Of a stretch of DNA of 56,787 bases, positions 1-8,160 are shown piece after piece. Where the stretch lies: NCBI GenBank assembly GCA_015056205.1, contig SVGS01000024.1:1-56787 (forward strand), in the 5' to 3' direction. The DNA comes from Clostridiales bacterium. Lineage in GTDB: Bacteria > Bacillota > Clostridia > Christensenellales > Aristaeellaceae. The stretch's first letter is position 1; every line of letters begins with the position of its first letter. A program made the translations under genes and the position numbers. A model generated the notes under the pieces. It was given only the letters and a program-made list of their open reading frames with translations, did no database searches and was not told the DNA's origin.

Positions 1-1
1 A

Positions 2-2425
2 GAGCATTTCGTCAATGCGTCGATTGCCATGGAACAGGTGACGGGAAACTACCTGGAAGGGGAACAGCAGATCTGTGACAACTGGGCACAATACATTAAC
101 AGTCGGGATTTGACGTTGGAAGAAGCGGCAGAGTATATCAGGGCAACCCATGTCAAGGCTGACACGTCCGCCCACCTCATCGATACAGAAACCCTGACAG
201 GCTATTCGACACGGCCGAAGCTGAACAACACCGATCAATATGACGTTTCCTATACGCGGATGGAGCTGTTCGGGGATGGGTCTTGGATCGCGGAGCTGGG
301 CGAAGCGATCAACATTACCCGAACCTATACAAATCCCATGAACGGGGAACAGTCTCTGGCCTTCTGTAATCGGATCACCGTGCGGGATGCGGAAAAGGGG
401 GAAAAGAAGCAGGCCTATCTACTGCGCATCGTTCCCGTGTCCAATCTGGAAGAAAAGTGGGTTTTCCCCAAGGAAGAGTATGGGAATGAGGATTTTTCCA
501 TCATCGACACGGACGGCAACTATGTCATCAGAGGACGTTCCTTTAAAAGCAACAGCTTCTTCGAGTTTTACAAGTCCTACAACCAGCCCGGAATCACGGC
601 GCAAAACCAGCTGTTTTTGGACATCCTGTCCGGCACAGGCTCGTTCACCATGCAGGATTCAAGAGGCAGGGAATGCATTGTCGCCCATACGCCCATTACC
701 TCCACAAAAGGCTGGGTGCTGCTGAGCTTGGCGCCGGTCATTAATCTGAATGCGGATACAGAAAACTGGATGCTGATTGGGGTCATCTCCTTCGGACTGC
801 TGATTCTGCTGGTGATGGACTTCCTGTATATGCATTCCGTTAACAAAAAGCTTCGGCTGATGGCCAGGGAAGCGGAAGCCGCCAACAAAGCAAAAACTGA
901 CTTTCTATCTACGATGTCCCATGATATACGCACTCCGATGAACGCGATCATCGGGCTGACCACGATCGCCGAAAAAAACCTGGGCGACCAGGAAGCTGTA
1001 GCGGACAACCTGAGAAAGATCAGCCTGGCCGGCAATCATCTGCTGACGCTGATCAATGATATTCTGGATATTTCCAAGGTGGAGAGCGGAAAGCTCAATC
1101 TGAGTCCCATCACCTTTTCCATTGTGGAAACCGTGGAGAATCTGGTAAACCTGTCGCAGCCCATGATCAAGGAGAAAAATATCATTTTCAGCTTCCGTAC
1201 CAATCGGTTTGAGAAGGAGTTCCTTTACGCGGATCAGCTGCGGCTGAACCAGATTTACATCAATATTCTTTCCAATGCCATCAAGTATACCATGCCCGGC
1301 GGCTCCGTATCCGTGGATCTGCGGGAAGAAAGCAGCGAAAAGGAGGGCTGCGTTAAGCTGATCTATCGTGTTGAGGACACCGGGATCGGCATGAGCCCTG
1401 AGTTCCTGGAAAAAATGTATCAGCCCTTTTCCCGGCAGACGGACAGCCGGGTGAACAGCATTCAGGGAACCGGGCTCGGGCTTGCGATCACCAGGCAGAT
1501 GGTCGAGCTGATGAACGGGACGATCGAATGCCAGAGCGAACTTGAAAAAGGTACGGCCTTCACCATTACGCTGGATCTTCCGGTTGCTGAAAAGCAGCTG
1601 GAGGAGATGAGTATCGATGGTGTGGACGCTCTAATCGCAGATGACGATCCGATTCTACTGGAAACCGCTGAGGATACGCTTGAGTCACTGGGGATTCACG
1701 CGGAGCGGGCAAACACCGGCCTGGAAGCGCTGGAAATGATCCGTCGCCGGCACGAAGCCGGAAAGGATTACAATGTGGTCATTCTGGACTGGAAGATGCC
1801 GGAACCGGACGGCATCGAGACGATCAAGCGCATCCGGAAGGAAATCGGCGCTCCAATCCCCATTCTGCTGACCTCCGCTTACGACTGGTCGGATATTGAA
1901 GAGGAAGCGAAAGCGGCAGGGGCGAACGGATTCATCAGCAAACCGCTGTTCCGTTCCGGACTGTATGGGAAAATCAATGAGCTGCTCGGAACGGAAGTAA
2001 AGGCTGTGGAGCCGACGGAAGACTATTCCGACCTGGCCGGACTGAACATCCTGATCGCGGAGGACAACGATATCAACTGGGAGATCATCTCCACCATGCT
2101 GAGCATGTTTGGCATCACATCCGAGCGGGCGGAAAACGGACGAATCTGCGTGGAAAAAATGGCCGAGGCCACAGAGGACCGCTATGACCTGATTTTTATG
2201 GATGTCCAGATGCCGGAAATGAACGGCCTGGACGCGACGCGGCATATCCGTAAGCAGGAAAACCGCTGGGCGGCCTCCATTCCCATCATTGCCATGACCG
2301 CTGACGCTTTCTCTGAGAATGTGGCGGAATGCCTGCAGGCGGGCATGAACGGGCATATCGCAAAACCGATTGATCTGAAACTTGTGATCAAAGAGATTCG
2401 CAGAATCAAGGAGGAAAAGAAATGA
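2..2425 (+). CDS. Hybrid sensor histidine kinase with two receiver domains (5' end outside window)
   Basis: A membrane sensor kinase that should pass an extracellular signal through a phosphorelay. The frame is open to the window edge (codons from base 2) and no ribosome binding site precedes the first ATG at 29, so the true N-terminus with its first membrane segment is missing. Counting from that ATG: an extracytoplasmic sensor region to about 245, a membrane segment at about 248-268, HisKA with SHDIRTPMN and phospho-His 298, HATPase_c with an N-box, DTGIGM and GTGLGLAI, then two receiver domains. The first begins near 532 (acceptor Asp587 in LDWKMPEPDG) and the second near 680 (Asp725 in MDVQMPEMNG). 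No DNA-binding output domain or HPt is present, so the partner lies elsewhere. The stop overlaps the start of a sugar-binding protein by 4 bases (ATGA), which suggests that protein supplies the ligand. Confidence 0.93.
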   Translation, partial: EHFVNASIAMEQVTGNYLEGEQQICDNWAQYINSRDLTLEEAAEYIRATHVKADTSAHLIDTETLTGYSTRPKLNNTDQYDVSYTRMELFGDGSWIAELGEAINITRTYTNPMNGEQSLAFCNRITVRDAEKGEKKQAYLLRIVPVSNLEEKWVFPKEEYGNEDFSIIDTDGNYVIRGRSFKSNSFFEFYKSYNQPGITAQNQLFLDILSGTGSFTMQDSRGRECIVAHTPITSTKGWVLLSLAPVINLNADTENWMLIGVISFGLLILLVMDFLYMHSVNKKLRLMAREAEAANKAKTDFLSTMSHDIRTPMNAIIGLTTIAEKNLGDQEAVADNLRKISLAGNHLLTLINDILDISKVESGKLNLSPITFSIVETVENLVNLSQPMIKEKNIIFSFRTNRFEKEFLYADQLRLNQIYINILSNAIKYTMPGGSVSVDLREESSEKEGCVKLIYRVEDTGIGMSPEFLEKMYQPFSRQTDSRVNSIQGTGLGLAITRQMVELMNGTIECQSELEKGTAFTITLDLPVAEKQLEEMSIDGVDALIADDDPILLETAEDTLESLGIHAERANTGLEALEMIRRRHEAGKDYNVVILDWKMPEPDGIETIKRIRKEIGAPIPILLTSAYDWSDIEEEAKAAGANGFISKPLFRSGLYGKINELLGTEVKAVEPTEDYSDLAGLNILIAEDNDINWEIISTMLSMFGITSERAENGRICVEKMAEATEDRYDLIFMDVQMPEMNGLDATRHIRKQENRWAASIPIIAMTADAFSENVAECLQAGMNGHIAKPIDLKLVIKEIRRIKEEKK

Positions 2426-3711
2426 ACAAAATGCTGTGCGTCATCCTGTCCGCTCTACTTGCTGTCGTTTCGGTGACCTGCGCCTGTCCGGTGTACGCGG
2501 AATCCGCCGGCGTGTTCCAGCCAAGGCTCAATCCAGATACCAGCTGTGAAATCACTGTGGTCGGAAGCTATTCCAACTTTGAGGCGCTGGAGGCTGAATT
2601 CGACAGCTTTAATGAGATTTATCCCAATGTGGAGCTGACCTATTGGAAGCCGGATGACTATGAAAACCTGCTGGGAATGGTGCTGGAAAGCAAGAATCCC
2701 CCGAATATTTTCTTCTCCTTTCCGTGGATGTACGGAAATGATAACTATCAGACAGCCTTTGAGCATATGGAGGATCTTTCCGATCCCCAGCTGGGCCTGG
2801 ATTTGGAATGCATCCGTCCCAACCTGCTGAGATATGACACTGACGGACAATTGCTGACGGTGCCGGTTTTTGCCAGAAACTATGGGATGCTGGTGAACAA
2901 CGACCTTTTTGAAAAGGAAGGACTGCAGGTCCCGACCACATGGGAAGAGCTGCTGACCGTATGCGAGGTGTTTCTGAACAAAGGCTATGCCAGTCCGATG
3001 ATGGGCTACAGCACGGGGCCTTCCAGCTGCCTGATGAGCATCCTGGTATATCCGGAGGTTGTGGCTGCCCTGGCCAGCGATTCCGAAGCGCTTCGAGCCG
3101 CGAATGGGATGGATCCTGCCGCCGGCGAATGCATGCGCCGGAGTCTGGAATCGATGATGCGGCTGATCGAAAACGGCTACATTAACCTGGACAAATGCAA
3201 TGAAATCAGCGACAACTATACACAGGTCATTCTTCGCTTCTTTGAGGGGGATGTCCCCATGATGATTTGCACCGGAGATACCGTATCCGGAACAGGCAAA
3301 CGGGAAAGCCAGTCCGAAGCGTTTTCTAAGAATCCTTTCACCTATTCCTTTGTTCCGATTCCACTCTCGGAAAACGGAGGTTATTTTATCGACAGTCCAT
3401 CCATAGAGTTCTCGGTGAACAAAACCTGCGACAACCTGGACATGACCAACGAGTTTATGCGCTTCCTGATCAGCCGTGAAGAACTGAACAAAATGGCTTC
3501 AGTGAAACGCCTGGTCACGCCGACAAAGGATCTGTCCTTCAGCGCTGTGTATGAGCCCTTCGGCCGGGTGCCTGATGAGCGGATCCTGTGCCCTGAAACA
3601 ATCGGGATTACAGACGCCCTTTTCGTGCAGGTGCGGAATGCGGCTTATCAGGTTGGAACCGGGGCGGCTACCATTGATGATGTTGTAAGTCAATATGGGT
3701 CCCTGAAGTAA
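2422..3711 (+). CDS. Extracellular solute-binding protein (family 1, sugar type) coupled to a sensor kinase
   Basis: A secreted sugar-binding protein of about 429 residues, normal for family-1 ABC binding proteins. An N-terminal signal peptide (hydrophobic core at about 4-20, likely cleavage after VYA near residue 26) is followed by the usual two-lobe pattern: TVVGSYSNF-like first strand, FNEIYPNVELTY, then PTTWEELL. Cysteines occur near the signal-peptide end but no canonical lipobox is visible. No permease genes follow; instead the gene is fused to the upstream hybrid kinase by a 4-base overlap. Binding proteins encoded directly with a sensor kinase often act as the periplasm-facing ligand receptor of that kinase, so a sensing role is more likely than transport. 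The ligand cannot be read from the sequence. Confidence 0.87.
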   Translation: MNKMLCVILSALLAVVSVTCACPVYAESAGVFQPRLNPDTSCEITVVGSYSNFEALEAEFDSFNEIYPNVELTYWKPDDYENLLGMVLESKNPPNIFFSFPWMYGNDNYQTAFEHMEDLSDPQLGLDLECIRPNLLRYDTDGQLLTVPVFARNYGMLVNNDLFEKEGLQVPTTWEELLTVCEVFLNKGYASPMMGYSTGPSSCLMSILVYPEVVAALASDSEALRAANGMDPAAGECMRRSLESMMRLIENGYINLDKCNEISDNYTQVILRFFEGDVPMMICTGDTVSGTGKRESQSEAFSKNPFTYSFVPIPLSENGGYFIDSPSIEFSVNKTCDNLDMTNEFMRFLISREELNKMASVKRLVTPTKDLSFSAVYEPFGRVPDERILCPETIGITDALFVQVRNAAYQVGTGAATIDDVVSQYGSLK

Positions 3712-3812
3712 TAAGGACGCAAGGACACATTGCCCGTTTCTTCCATTCTGTTACAATCAACTGTCATGGGTCTCTTGCCTGCTGAGTTTCATTTTTCAAG
3801 GAACAAACATAT

Positions 3813-4055
3813 ATGGCCCAGCAGATCGCTCTGTTGATGATCTGGACCAGTCTCACGGCGCAGCAGAACTGTTATCAGAAACATATTATGTTGTCAGTCA
3901 CAGAATTCGTTACCAGTTCTCAGATCCGTAACAGACTCAGCCGACCAAAGGCATCTGTTGCAAGACTTCTCAGCAAAATGTGTGATGAGGGGCTTTTGCA
4001 AGCAGTCGGTGCAGGGCGTGAAACAAAATATCAAAAATCGGCTCACTTTTCATGA
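3813..4055 (+). pseudogene. Winged-helix fragment (possible Fic/regulator C-terminal remnant)
   Basis: An 80-residue reading frame whose last two-thirds reads like a winged helix: a segment SSQIRNRLSRPKASVARLLS resembling a recognition helix, followed by MCDEGLLQAVGAGRETKYQ, the usual wing. This arrangement is typical of the C-terminal winged helix of Fic proteins and of some small regulators. The first 25 residues look unlike either, the ribosome binding site is weak, and no catalytic part is present. It is probably a decayed 3' fragment; a tiny intact DNA-binding protein is the alternative. The rest of 3712-4133 holds nothing I can identify. Confidence 0.4.
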
Positions 4056-4145
4056 GACGATCAGAGACGATTTATGAGACGATTCGCTTAACGAATATAG
4101 GAAATGGATCCGGTATAAAGTGATTCCGTTAATATGGTGATGAAC

Positions 4146-4949
4146 ATGAAAATCATAGAGTATTTCAGCAGCGAATGTCCGGAACACTGGCTGAGCGAGA
4201 TCGGGCGCTGTGACTGGCGCGCGGGGCAGTATCTGTATCAGCTGTTGCGGGACAGCCAATTCCATTCGCTGCTGGGTGAGAGAAGCAAACTGCTGCTTCT
4301 GACAGAGGACAATCATCTGATCGCGTTCTGCACCTATGCCCAGCGAGATGAAATCCCGACGGAAGAGCTGACGCCCTGGACAGGCTTCGTGTATACCTTC
4401 CCGCAGGACCGCGGAAAGCGGCGCATAGGCAAGCTGCTGGAGTATGTATATCTGCAGACAAAAGCAGACGGGTATCCCTGCGTATATATCTCTACCGATC
4501 ACACCGGGCTGTATGAAAAGTATGACTGTACCTTCTGGAAAACCATGCAGGATGCGGAAGGCAATGACTGCCGGATCTACCGGATGGAGATCGAGAGCCG
4601 CGATTACAGCGGCATTCTGGGCCGGCAGGTTTCCGGAACGATTGACCGCCCCATGGGGAGTGCTCATCCGCGGCATCCGGATATGATCTATCCGATCAAC
4701 TGTGGTTACGTGGACGGCGTTTTTGCCGGGGACGGCGCGGAGCAGGATGCCTATGTGTTTGGCCCATCGAAGCCCATCCGGACCTTCACGGGAACGGTGA
4801 TCGCTTTGCTGCACAGGCTGAACGACCGCGAGGACAAATGGATCGTCAGCACGGACGGAAGCCGGCCGGACAGGGACGGGATCCTGCAGGCCATCGCGTT
4901 CCAGGAACAGTACTATATGGGGGAATTGTATGAACGCGCTGATTGTTAA
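4146..4949 (+). CDS. GNAT acetyltransferase fused to a pyrophosphatase-like domain
   Basis: A two-domain protein of about 267 residues. The first half (about 1-150) is a GNAT-type N-acetyltransferase: FCTYAQRDEIP, then the acetyl-CoA loop region QDRGKRRIGKLL and the late GLYEKYDCTF segment. The second half (about 160-265) matches the short inorganic-pyrophosphatase-like family of Firmicutes: TIDRPMGSAHPRHP, YPINCGYVDG, EQDAYVFG, HRLNDREDKWIV, ending with FQEQYY. That domain is only about 105 residues and true pyrophosphatase activity is not proven for it. Start: ATG 4146 is preferred because GGTGA lies about 6 bases upstream and the first strand MKIIEYF begins there; in-frame ATGs at 4134 and 4140 are alternatives. 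The stop overlaps the flavin reductase start by 20 bases, so the two are probably co-translated. Confidence 0.8.
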   Translation: MKIIEYFSSECPEHWLSEIGRCDWRAGQYLYQLLRDSQFHSLLGERSKLLLLTEDNHLIAFCTYAQRDEIPTEELTPWTGFVYTFPQDRGKRRIGKLLEYVYLQTKADGYPCVYISTDHTGLYEKYDCTFWKTMQDAEGNDCRIYRMEIESRDYSGILGRQVSGTIDRPMGSAHPRHPDMIYPINCGYVDGVFAGDGAEQDAYVFGPSKPIRTFTGTVIALLHRLNDREDKWIVSTDGSRPDRDGILQAIAFQEQYYMGELYERADC

Positions 4950-5499
4950 CTGCAGCCCCGTCCGCAACGGTGCGACGGCTGAGATTGCCGGAATCATCGC
5001 CCGGCAGCTTTCTGAGTGCTTCGCGGTCCGAAGCGTATGCATCGACGACTACCGCTTTGCCTTCTGCAGGGGTTGCCGGAGCTGTCATCAGACAGCCGAA
5101 TGCGTCATACATGATGACGCGGAAAAGCTGATGGCTGCGTTTGAGTGGGCGGATACCGTCGTCTGTGTCTCCCCGTCCTACTGGGCGGATGTTCCCGGGC
5201 AGTTCAAGGCCTTCATCGACCGCTGCACGCCCTGGTGCAACACCCATGAGCCCCACGCGGCGCTCTCGCCCGGAAAGAAGGGCTATGCGATCGCCCTGCG
5301 CACCGGCCCGGGCATGAAGGAGTGCGAGCGCATCATCGGCAGCATCGAGCACTTTTTCGGGCACCTGGAGATTCAATGCAGCGGACATCTGGGCTTCTGC
5401 AGCGTGGAATACAGGGAGGCGGTGGAGGCACGGCAGGAGGAGATCGAAGCCTTCTGCCGGATGATCATGGAGGAAGGAGAAAGAACAGATGAAGCGTGA
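4930..5499 (+). CDS. NADPH-dependent FMN reductase / flavodoxin-like oxidoreductase
   Basis: About 189 residues with a flavodoxin fold. The N-terminal phosphate-binding loop NCSPVRNGATAEI binds FMN phosphate, followed by the signature Cys cluster CRGCRSCHQTAEC at about residues 39-51, found in the iron-sulfur-flavoprotein/NAD(P)H-dependent FMN reductase group, and by PSYWADVPGQFKAFIDR, the region next to the isoalloxazine ring. The family moves electrons from NAD(P)H to FMN and on to small quinone-like or nitro compounds; the substrate here is unknown. A run of G's (GGGGG) about 8 bases before the ATG serves as ribosome binding site. It overlaps both neighbours (20 bases with the GNAT fusion, 11 with the DUF3795 gene), so this is a tight operon. 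Confidence 0.85.
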   Translation: MNALIVNCSPVRNGATAEIAGIIARQLSECFAVRSVCIDDYRFAFCRGCRSCHQTAECVIHDDAEKLMAAFEWADTVVCVSPSYWADVPGQFKAFIDRCTPWCNTHEPHAALSPGKKGYAIALRTGPGMKECERIIGSIEHFFGHLEIQCSGHLGFCSVEYREAVEARQEEIEAFCRMIMEEGERTDEA

Positions 5500-5905
5500 G
5501 TTGGGTATCGCCCGCTGCGGGCTGGCCTGCTGTTTATGTTCAGAGAACGTCCTCTGCAAAGGCTGCAGGCGCGATGGCTTTAAGGAGCTTTCCTGGTGCA
5601 AGGACGCAGAGTGGTGCGAGGTGCGCCGCTGCGGTATGGACAAGGGCATAGCCGGCTGCTGGGAATGCGAGCCAGCCGGCTGCCGCAAGGGACTGTATGC
5701 GGACAAGATCAAAGCCCGTGCTTTCGCAGAGTTCGCCCGCCGATATGGTGTGGAGGAACTGCTGGACTGCCTGGAGCGCAATGAGCAGGCAGGCGTCGTC
5801 TATCATCGCGAAGGAATTATGGGAGATTACGACGATTTCGATGATCTTGAGGCGCTGATCACTTTCATCCAGACAGGTTATCGCCGGGAACAGAGGAAAG
5901 GATAA
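5489..5905 (+). CDS. Cys-rich DUF3795 family protein
   Basis: A 138-residue protein whose first 70 residues carry about fourteen cysteines in CGLACCLC, CKGCRR, WC, WCEVRRCG and CWECEPAGC blocks. This layout fits DUF3795, a small cysteine-rich family presumed to bind zinc or an Fe-S cluster. The remainder is helical and acidic with GDYDDFDDLEALITFIQTG at the end. Function is unknown. The gene starts 11 bases inside the flavin reductase gene (GGAAGGAGAAAG before the ATG), so both proteins are probably made together; a metal- or redox-related accessory role would fit that context but is inference. Confidence 0.75.
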   Translation: MKRELGIARCGLACCLCSENVLCKGCRRDGFKELSWCKDAEWCEVRRCGMDKGIAGCWECEPAGCRKGLYADKIKARAFAEFARRYGVEELLDCLERNEQAGVVYHREGIMGDYDDFDDLEALITFIQTGYRREQRKG

Positions 5906-5957
5906 AAGCATGAGCAGCCGCTGGAGCTGTTCCTCGGAAAACGCCGGAGGAGATCCC

Positions 5958-6587
5958 GTGAGATTTGAGAATGTCTACTTTATCACCGGCACCGCCTACG
6001 CGGGAAAGTCCACCATGGTGCATCTGCTGGCGGAAAAGCATAGCGGCATCGAGTGCGAGGAAAACTATCACAACCGGCTGCTGCCTGGGTTGGGCAAAGA
6101 GGAATTCCCCGCGCTGACCTGGAGCCGGGATCTGGAGGACTGGCACGAATTCATCCGCCGGACCCCGGAGACATACGAGGCATGGATGGATCAGGTCTCC
6201 CGGGAGTGCGAGACGCTGGAGCTGCGCCTTCTCCCGGAGGCGGCGGCTCAGGGCAGGCCGGTCTTTGTGGACTCCAACATCTCCCTGGAAACACTGCGGA
6301 AGGTTGCCGCACCCGGCCATGTGTTGATCATCGCGGATCTATATCTTCCCTGGGAGGATGTGCCGGAAGGCTGCGAAACCCGGATCATTCCTGCAAGCTT
6401 GTGGGCACAGTTTCCCTGCACCATCCGGACGCTGCAGGATACGAACACAAAAATCTGGTCGGAGTGGCTCCCTGCGCTGCAGGGATACACACTGGCCGGA
6501 GAATACGACATTGAGGTCTATCTTCCTCCGGAAGAAGGCTCCGACGACATGAAGGTATACATCTGGGTTCCGCTGAAACAGGCGTAA
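5958..6587 (+). CDS. P-loop kinase-like protein fused to the C-terminal half of a GyrI-like domain
   Basis: The N-terminal part has a Walker A loop GTAYAGKST right after the first strand and then HLLAEKHSGIECEENYHNRL, as in small P-loop kinases that phosphorylate small molecules. From about residue 135 the sequence changes family: PEGCETRIIPASLWAQFPC, IWSEWLPA, GEYDIEVYLPPEEG and DDMKVYIWVPLK are the second half of a GyrI-like (AraC effector-binding) domain. The first half of that domain and the usual kinase C-terminus are both missing, so the gene looks like a deletion fusion that stayed in frame. Start: GTG 5958 has GGAGGAG seven bases upstream and begins directly at the first strand; ATG 5910 would add 16 low-complexity residues. 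It may be a functional chimera or a dying gene. Confidence 0.65.
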   Translation: MRFENVYFITGTAYAGKSTMVHLLAEKHSGIECEENYHNRLLPGLGKEEFPALTWSRDLEDWHEFIRRTPETYEAWMDQVSRECETLELRLLPEAAAQGRPVFVDSNISLETLRKVAAPGHVLIIADLYLPWEDVPEGCETRIIPASLWAQFPCTIRTLQDTNTKIWSEWLPALQGYTLAGEYDIEVYLPPEEGSDDMKVYIWVPLKQA

Positions 6588-6596
6588 TGCATTTAC

Positions 6597-6626
6597 AGCG
6601 GCTGTCTGATATGGCAGCCGCTTTTT
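6597..6626 (+). terminator. Intrinsic terminator of the 4146-6587 operon
   Basis: Perfect 8-bp stem AGCGGCTG/CAGCCGCT with a 10-base loop, running directly into five T's at 6622-6626. It lies 10 bases after the last stop codon. Confidence 0.85.
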
Positions 6627-6632
6627 CAGGCC

Positions 6633-6681
6633 TTGACAGCTAATTGCAATTAGCTTATAATTTGGCTAATTCGATTTAGCC
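6633..6681 (+). promoter_or_regulatory. Consensus promoter with two TetR-type operators
   Basis: TTGACA (6633-6638), a 17-base spacer and TATAAT (6656-6661) make a perfect sigma-70/sigma-A promoter. A perfect 16-bp palindrome GCTAATTGCAATTAGC fills 6639-6654, i.e. almost the whole spacer. A second, imperfect copy GGCTAA-N6-TTAGCC follows at 6664-6681, over the likely start site. A TetR regulator begins 17 bases downstream, so autorepression is the simplest reading. Confidence 0.85.
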
Positions 6682-6697
6682 GTTTGAAGGAGGATAC

Positions 6698-7315
6698 ATG
6701 GACACGAAACAGAAGATCCTGGATGAAGCGCTGACTCTGTTTTCTGAAAAAGGCTATGCCAATGTCTTTGTCAGCGAGATTGCCGAGCGCGTCGGCATCA
6801 AGGCGCCATCCCTGTATAAGCATTACAAAAGCAAACAGGCGATCTTTGGCGCAATCATCGAGGAAATGCACAGGCGTTTTCTGGAGCAGGCCAAACATCT
6901 GAACATTCAGGGAAACAATCCGATAGTCGACGCCGAAATCTACAGCGGTTTGCCGGAAGAAGAACTGGTCAGGTTGGGCATCAATCTGTTCCTGTACCAG
7001 CTTCATGATGATTACACAAGACGCATCCGGAAAATGCTGACAATCGAGCAGTTTCATAACAAGGACCTGGCTATCGCCTATATGCACCAGTATATGGATG
7101 ATCCGATGTTTTACTTCACAGCGCTGTTGAAACAGGCAGTTGATCAGGGCGTTCTGCAAACGGACAACGTTGAGGTCATGACACTTCAGTTTTATGCCCC
7201 GTTCTATACGCTGATGACGGTCTGCGACCGTGATCCGGAACGGGAAGCAGAATCTGTCCAGATTCTGGAAGACCATATCCGTCAATTCAACAAGCTTTAC
7301 GGGAGGGCAGTATGA
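6698..7315 (+). CDS. TetR/AcrR family transcriptional regulator
   Basis: 205 residues, the usual TetR length. The N-terminal helix-turn-helix is clear: KQKILDEALTLFSEKGYANVFVSEIAERVGIKAPSLYKHYKSKQAIFG split over residues about 4-51, with SLYKHYKSK as the recognition helix. The C-terminal ligand-binding half is all-helical and not assignable to a known ligand. An excellent ribosome binding site (GAAGGAGG) lies 6 bases before the ATG. The regulator probably binds the palindromes at 6639-6654 and 6664-6681 in its own promoter. Its last codons overlap the next start by 4 bases (ATGA), so it is co-expressed with the membrane protein that follows, most likely its only target. Confidence 0.92.
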   Translation: MDTKQKILDEALTLFSEKGYANVFVSEIAERVGIKAPSLYKHYKSKQAIFGAIIEEMHRRFLEQAKHLNIQGNNPIVDAEIYSGLPEEELVRLGINLFLYQLHDDYTRRIRKMLTIEQFHNKDLAIAYMHQYMDDPMFYFTALLKQAVDQGVLQTDNVEVMTLQFYAPFYTLMTVCDRDPEREAESVQILEDHIRQFNKLYGRAV

Positions 7316-7917
7316 ATCAACTTTTATCAAAAGCCGGGGCAATCATTGTGACAGTCACGGTGTTTCTTTTCGCGGTATGTATCGTCTGCGGCTTTCATTT
7401 CGGTTCCTATTTGGTCTGTATGTTTCTGCCGATCGGATATATCATGATGTCCGCCGGATTCCAGCATGAGAGTACTGAACAGACAAAAGTTTCCGCAAAT
7501 ATCGGGCTCATCCTGGCGGCTATCTATGCCGTGCTGATCCTGCTGGTCTATTATGCGCAGACAACCACAGTCCGCCTGGAAGAACTGAATGGCCAAGCTG
7601 CAAAAGTACTGAATTACCAGAATGGTGGCCTGCTGTTCAATTATGATCTGCTGGGCTATGGCATCATGGCGCTTTCCACCTTCTTCATCGGTCTCTCGAT
7701 TCAGGCAAAGAATAAACCGGATCTGTGGCTGAAACGGCTGATGATCATCCACGGTGTTTTCTTCCTCAGCTGCTTCTTCATGCCGATGACCGGTATGTTC
7801 ACCCATATGGCTGACGGCAACAACGGAAGCGGCGGAGGTATCGCACTGCTGTTCTGGTGCGTTTACTTCTTTCCGATCGGTGTACTGGCTTGCAAGCATT
7901 TCTCAATTCATGCGTGA
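7312..7917 (+). CDS. Integral membrane protein of unknown function, co-transcribed with TetR gene
   Basis: A 201-residue protein with about six hydrophobic segments (roughly 7-28, 30-48, 63-81, 108-128, 140-165, 175-195) joined by short loops. A luminal or external stretch between segments three and four carries TTTVRLEELNGQAAKVLNYQ broken by the membrane segments, and a small Gly-rich loop DGNNGSGGG precedes the last segment. I do not recognise the family. The 4-base overlap with the TetR gene and the shared autoregulated promoter make it the likely regulated function, for example an exporter or stress-response membrane protein; this is inference from position only. Confidence 0.7.
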   Translation: MNQLLSKAGAIIVTVTVFLFAVCIVCGFHFGSYLVCMFLPIGYIMMSAGFQHESTEQTKVSANIGLILAAIYAVLILLVYYAQTTTVRLEELNGQAAKVLNYQNGGLLFNYDLLGYGIMALSTFFIGLSIQAKNKPDLWLKRLMIIHGVFFLSCFFMPMTGMFTHMADGNNGSGGGIALLFWCVYFFPIGVLACKHFSIHA

Positions 7918-7937
7918 CGGTCGTGACGGTGATTAGC

Positions 7938-8160
7938 ATGGGAAGAAAAAGGGCTTTTTTCAAGGATAACACTGGATATTGATGCCAGGGATAAACAGGG
8001 GATCAGTCAGCGCGCGCTTGAAGAGATGAGCGGCGTCAGACAGCCGGCAATCGCTCGGATTGAAAAAGGGGTTAACAGCCCCACTGTAGAAACCATGATC
8101 AAGCTGCTTACGCCGTTAGGAAAAAAGCTGGCAATTGTCCCCATGGATTCTACCACATGA
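7938..8160 (+). pseudogene. XRE/HigA-type antitoxin remnant
   Basis: From about 7990 to the TGA at 8158-8160 the frame reads DKQGISQRALEEMSG, VRQPAIARIEKG, NSPTVETMIKLL and PLGKKLAIVP, a clear helix-turn-helix of the HigA-like antitoxin type. No in-frame start with a ribosome binding site precedes it. An ATG at 7938 opens a different frame (MGRKRAFF and so on) and stops at 7980, which suggests a frameshift near 7975. The toxin partner is absent. It lies directly upstream of an intact toxin-antitoxin pair, so it may be debris of an older copy. Confidence 0.6.

Noticed and set aside
5910..5957. ATG 5910 as the start of the P-loop/GyrI-like protein
   Set aside because: Possible, but the added 16 residues precede the first strand of the kinase fold, and GTG 5958 has a stronger ribosome binding site.
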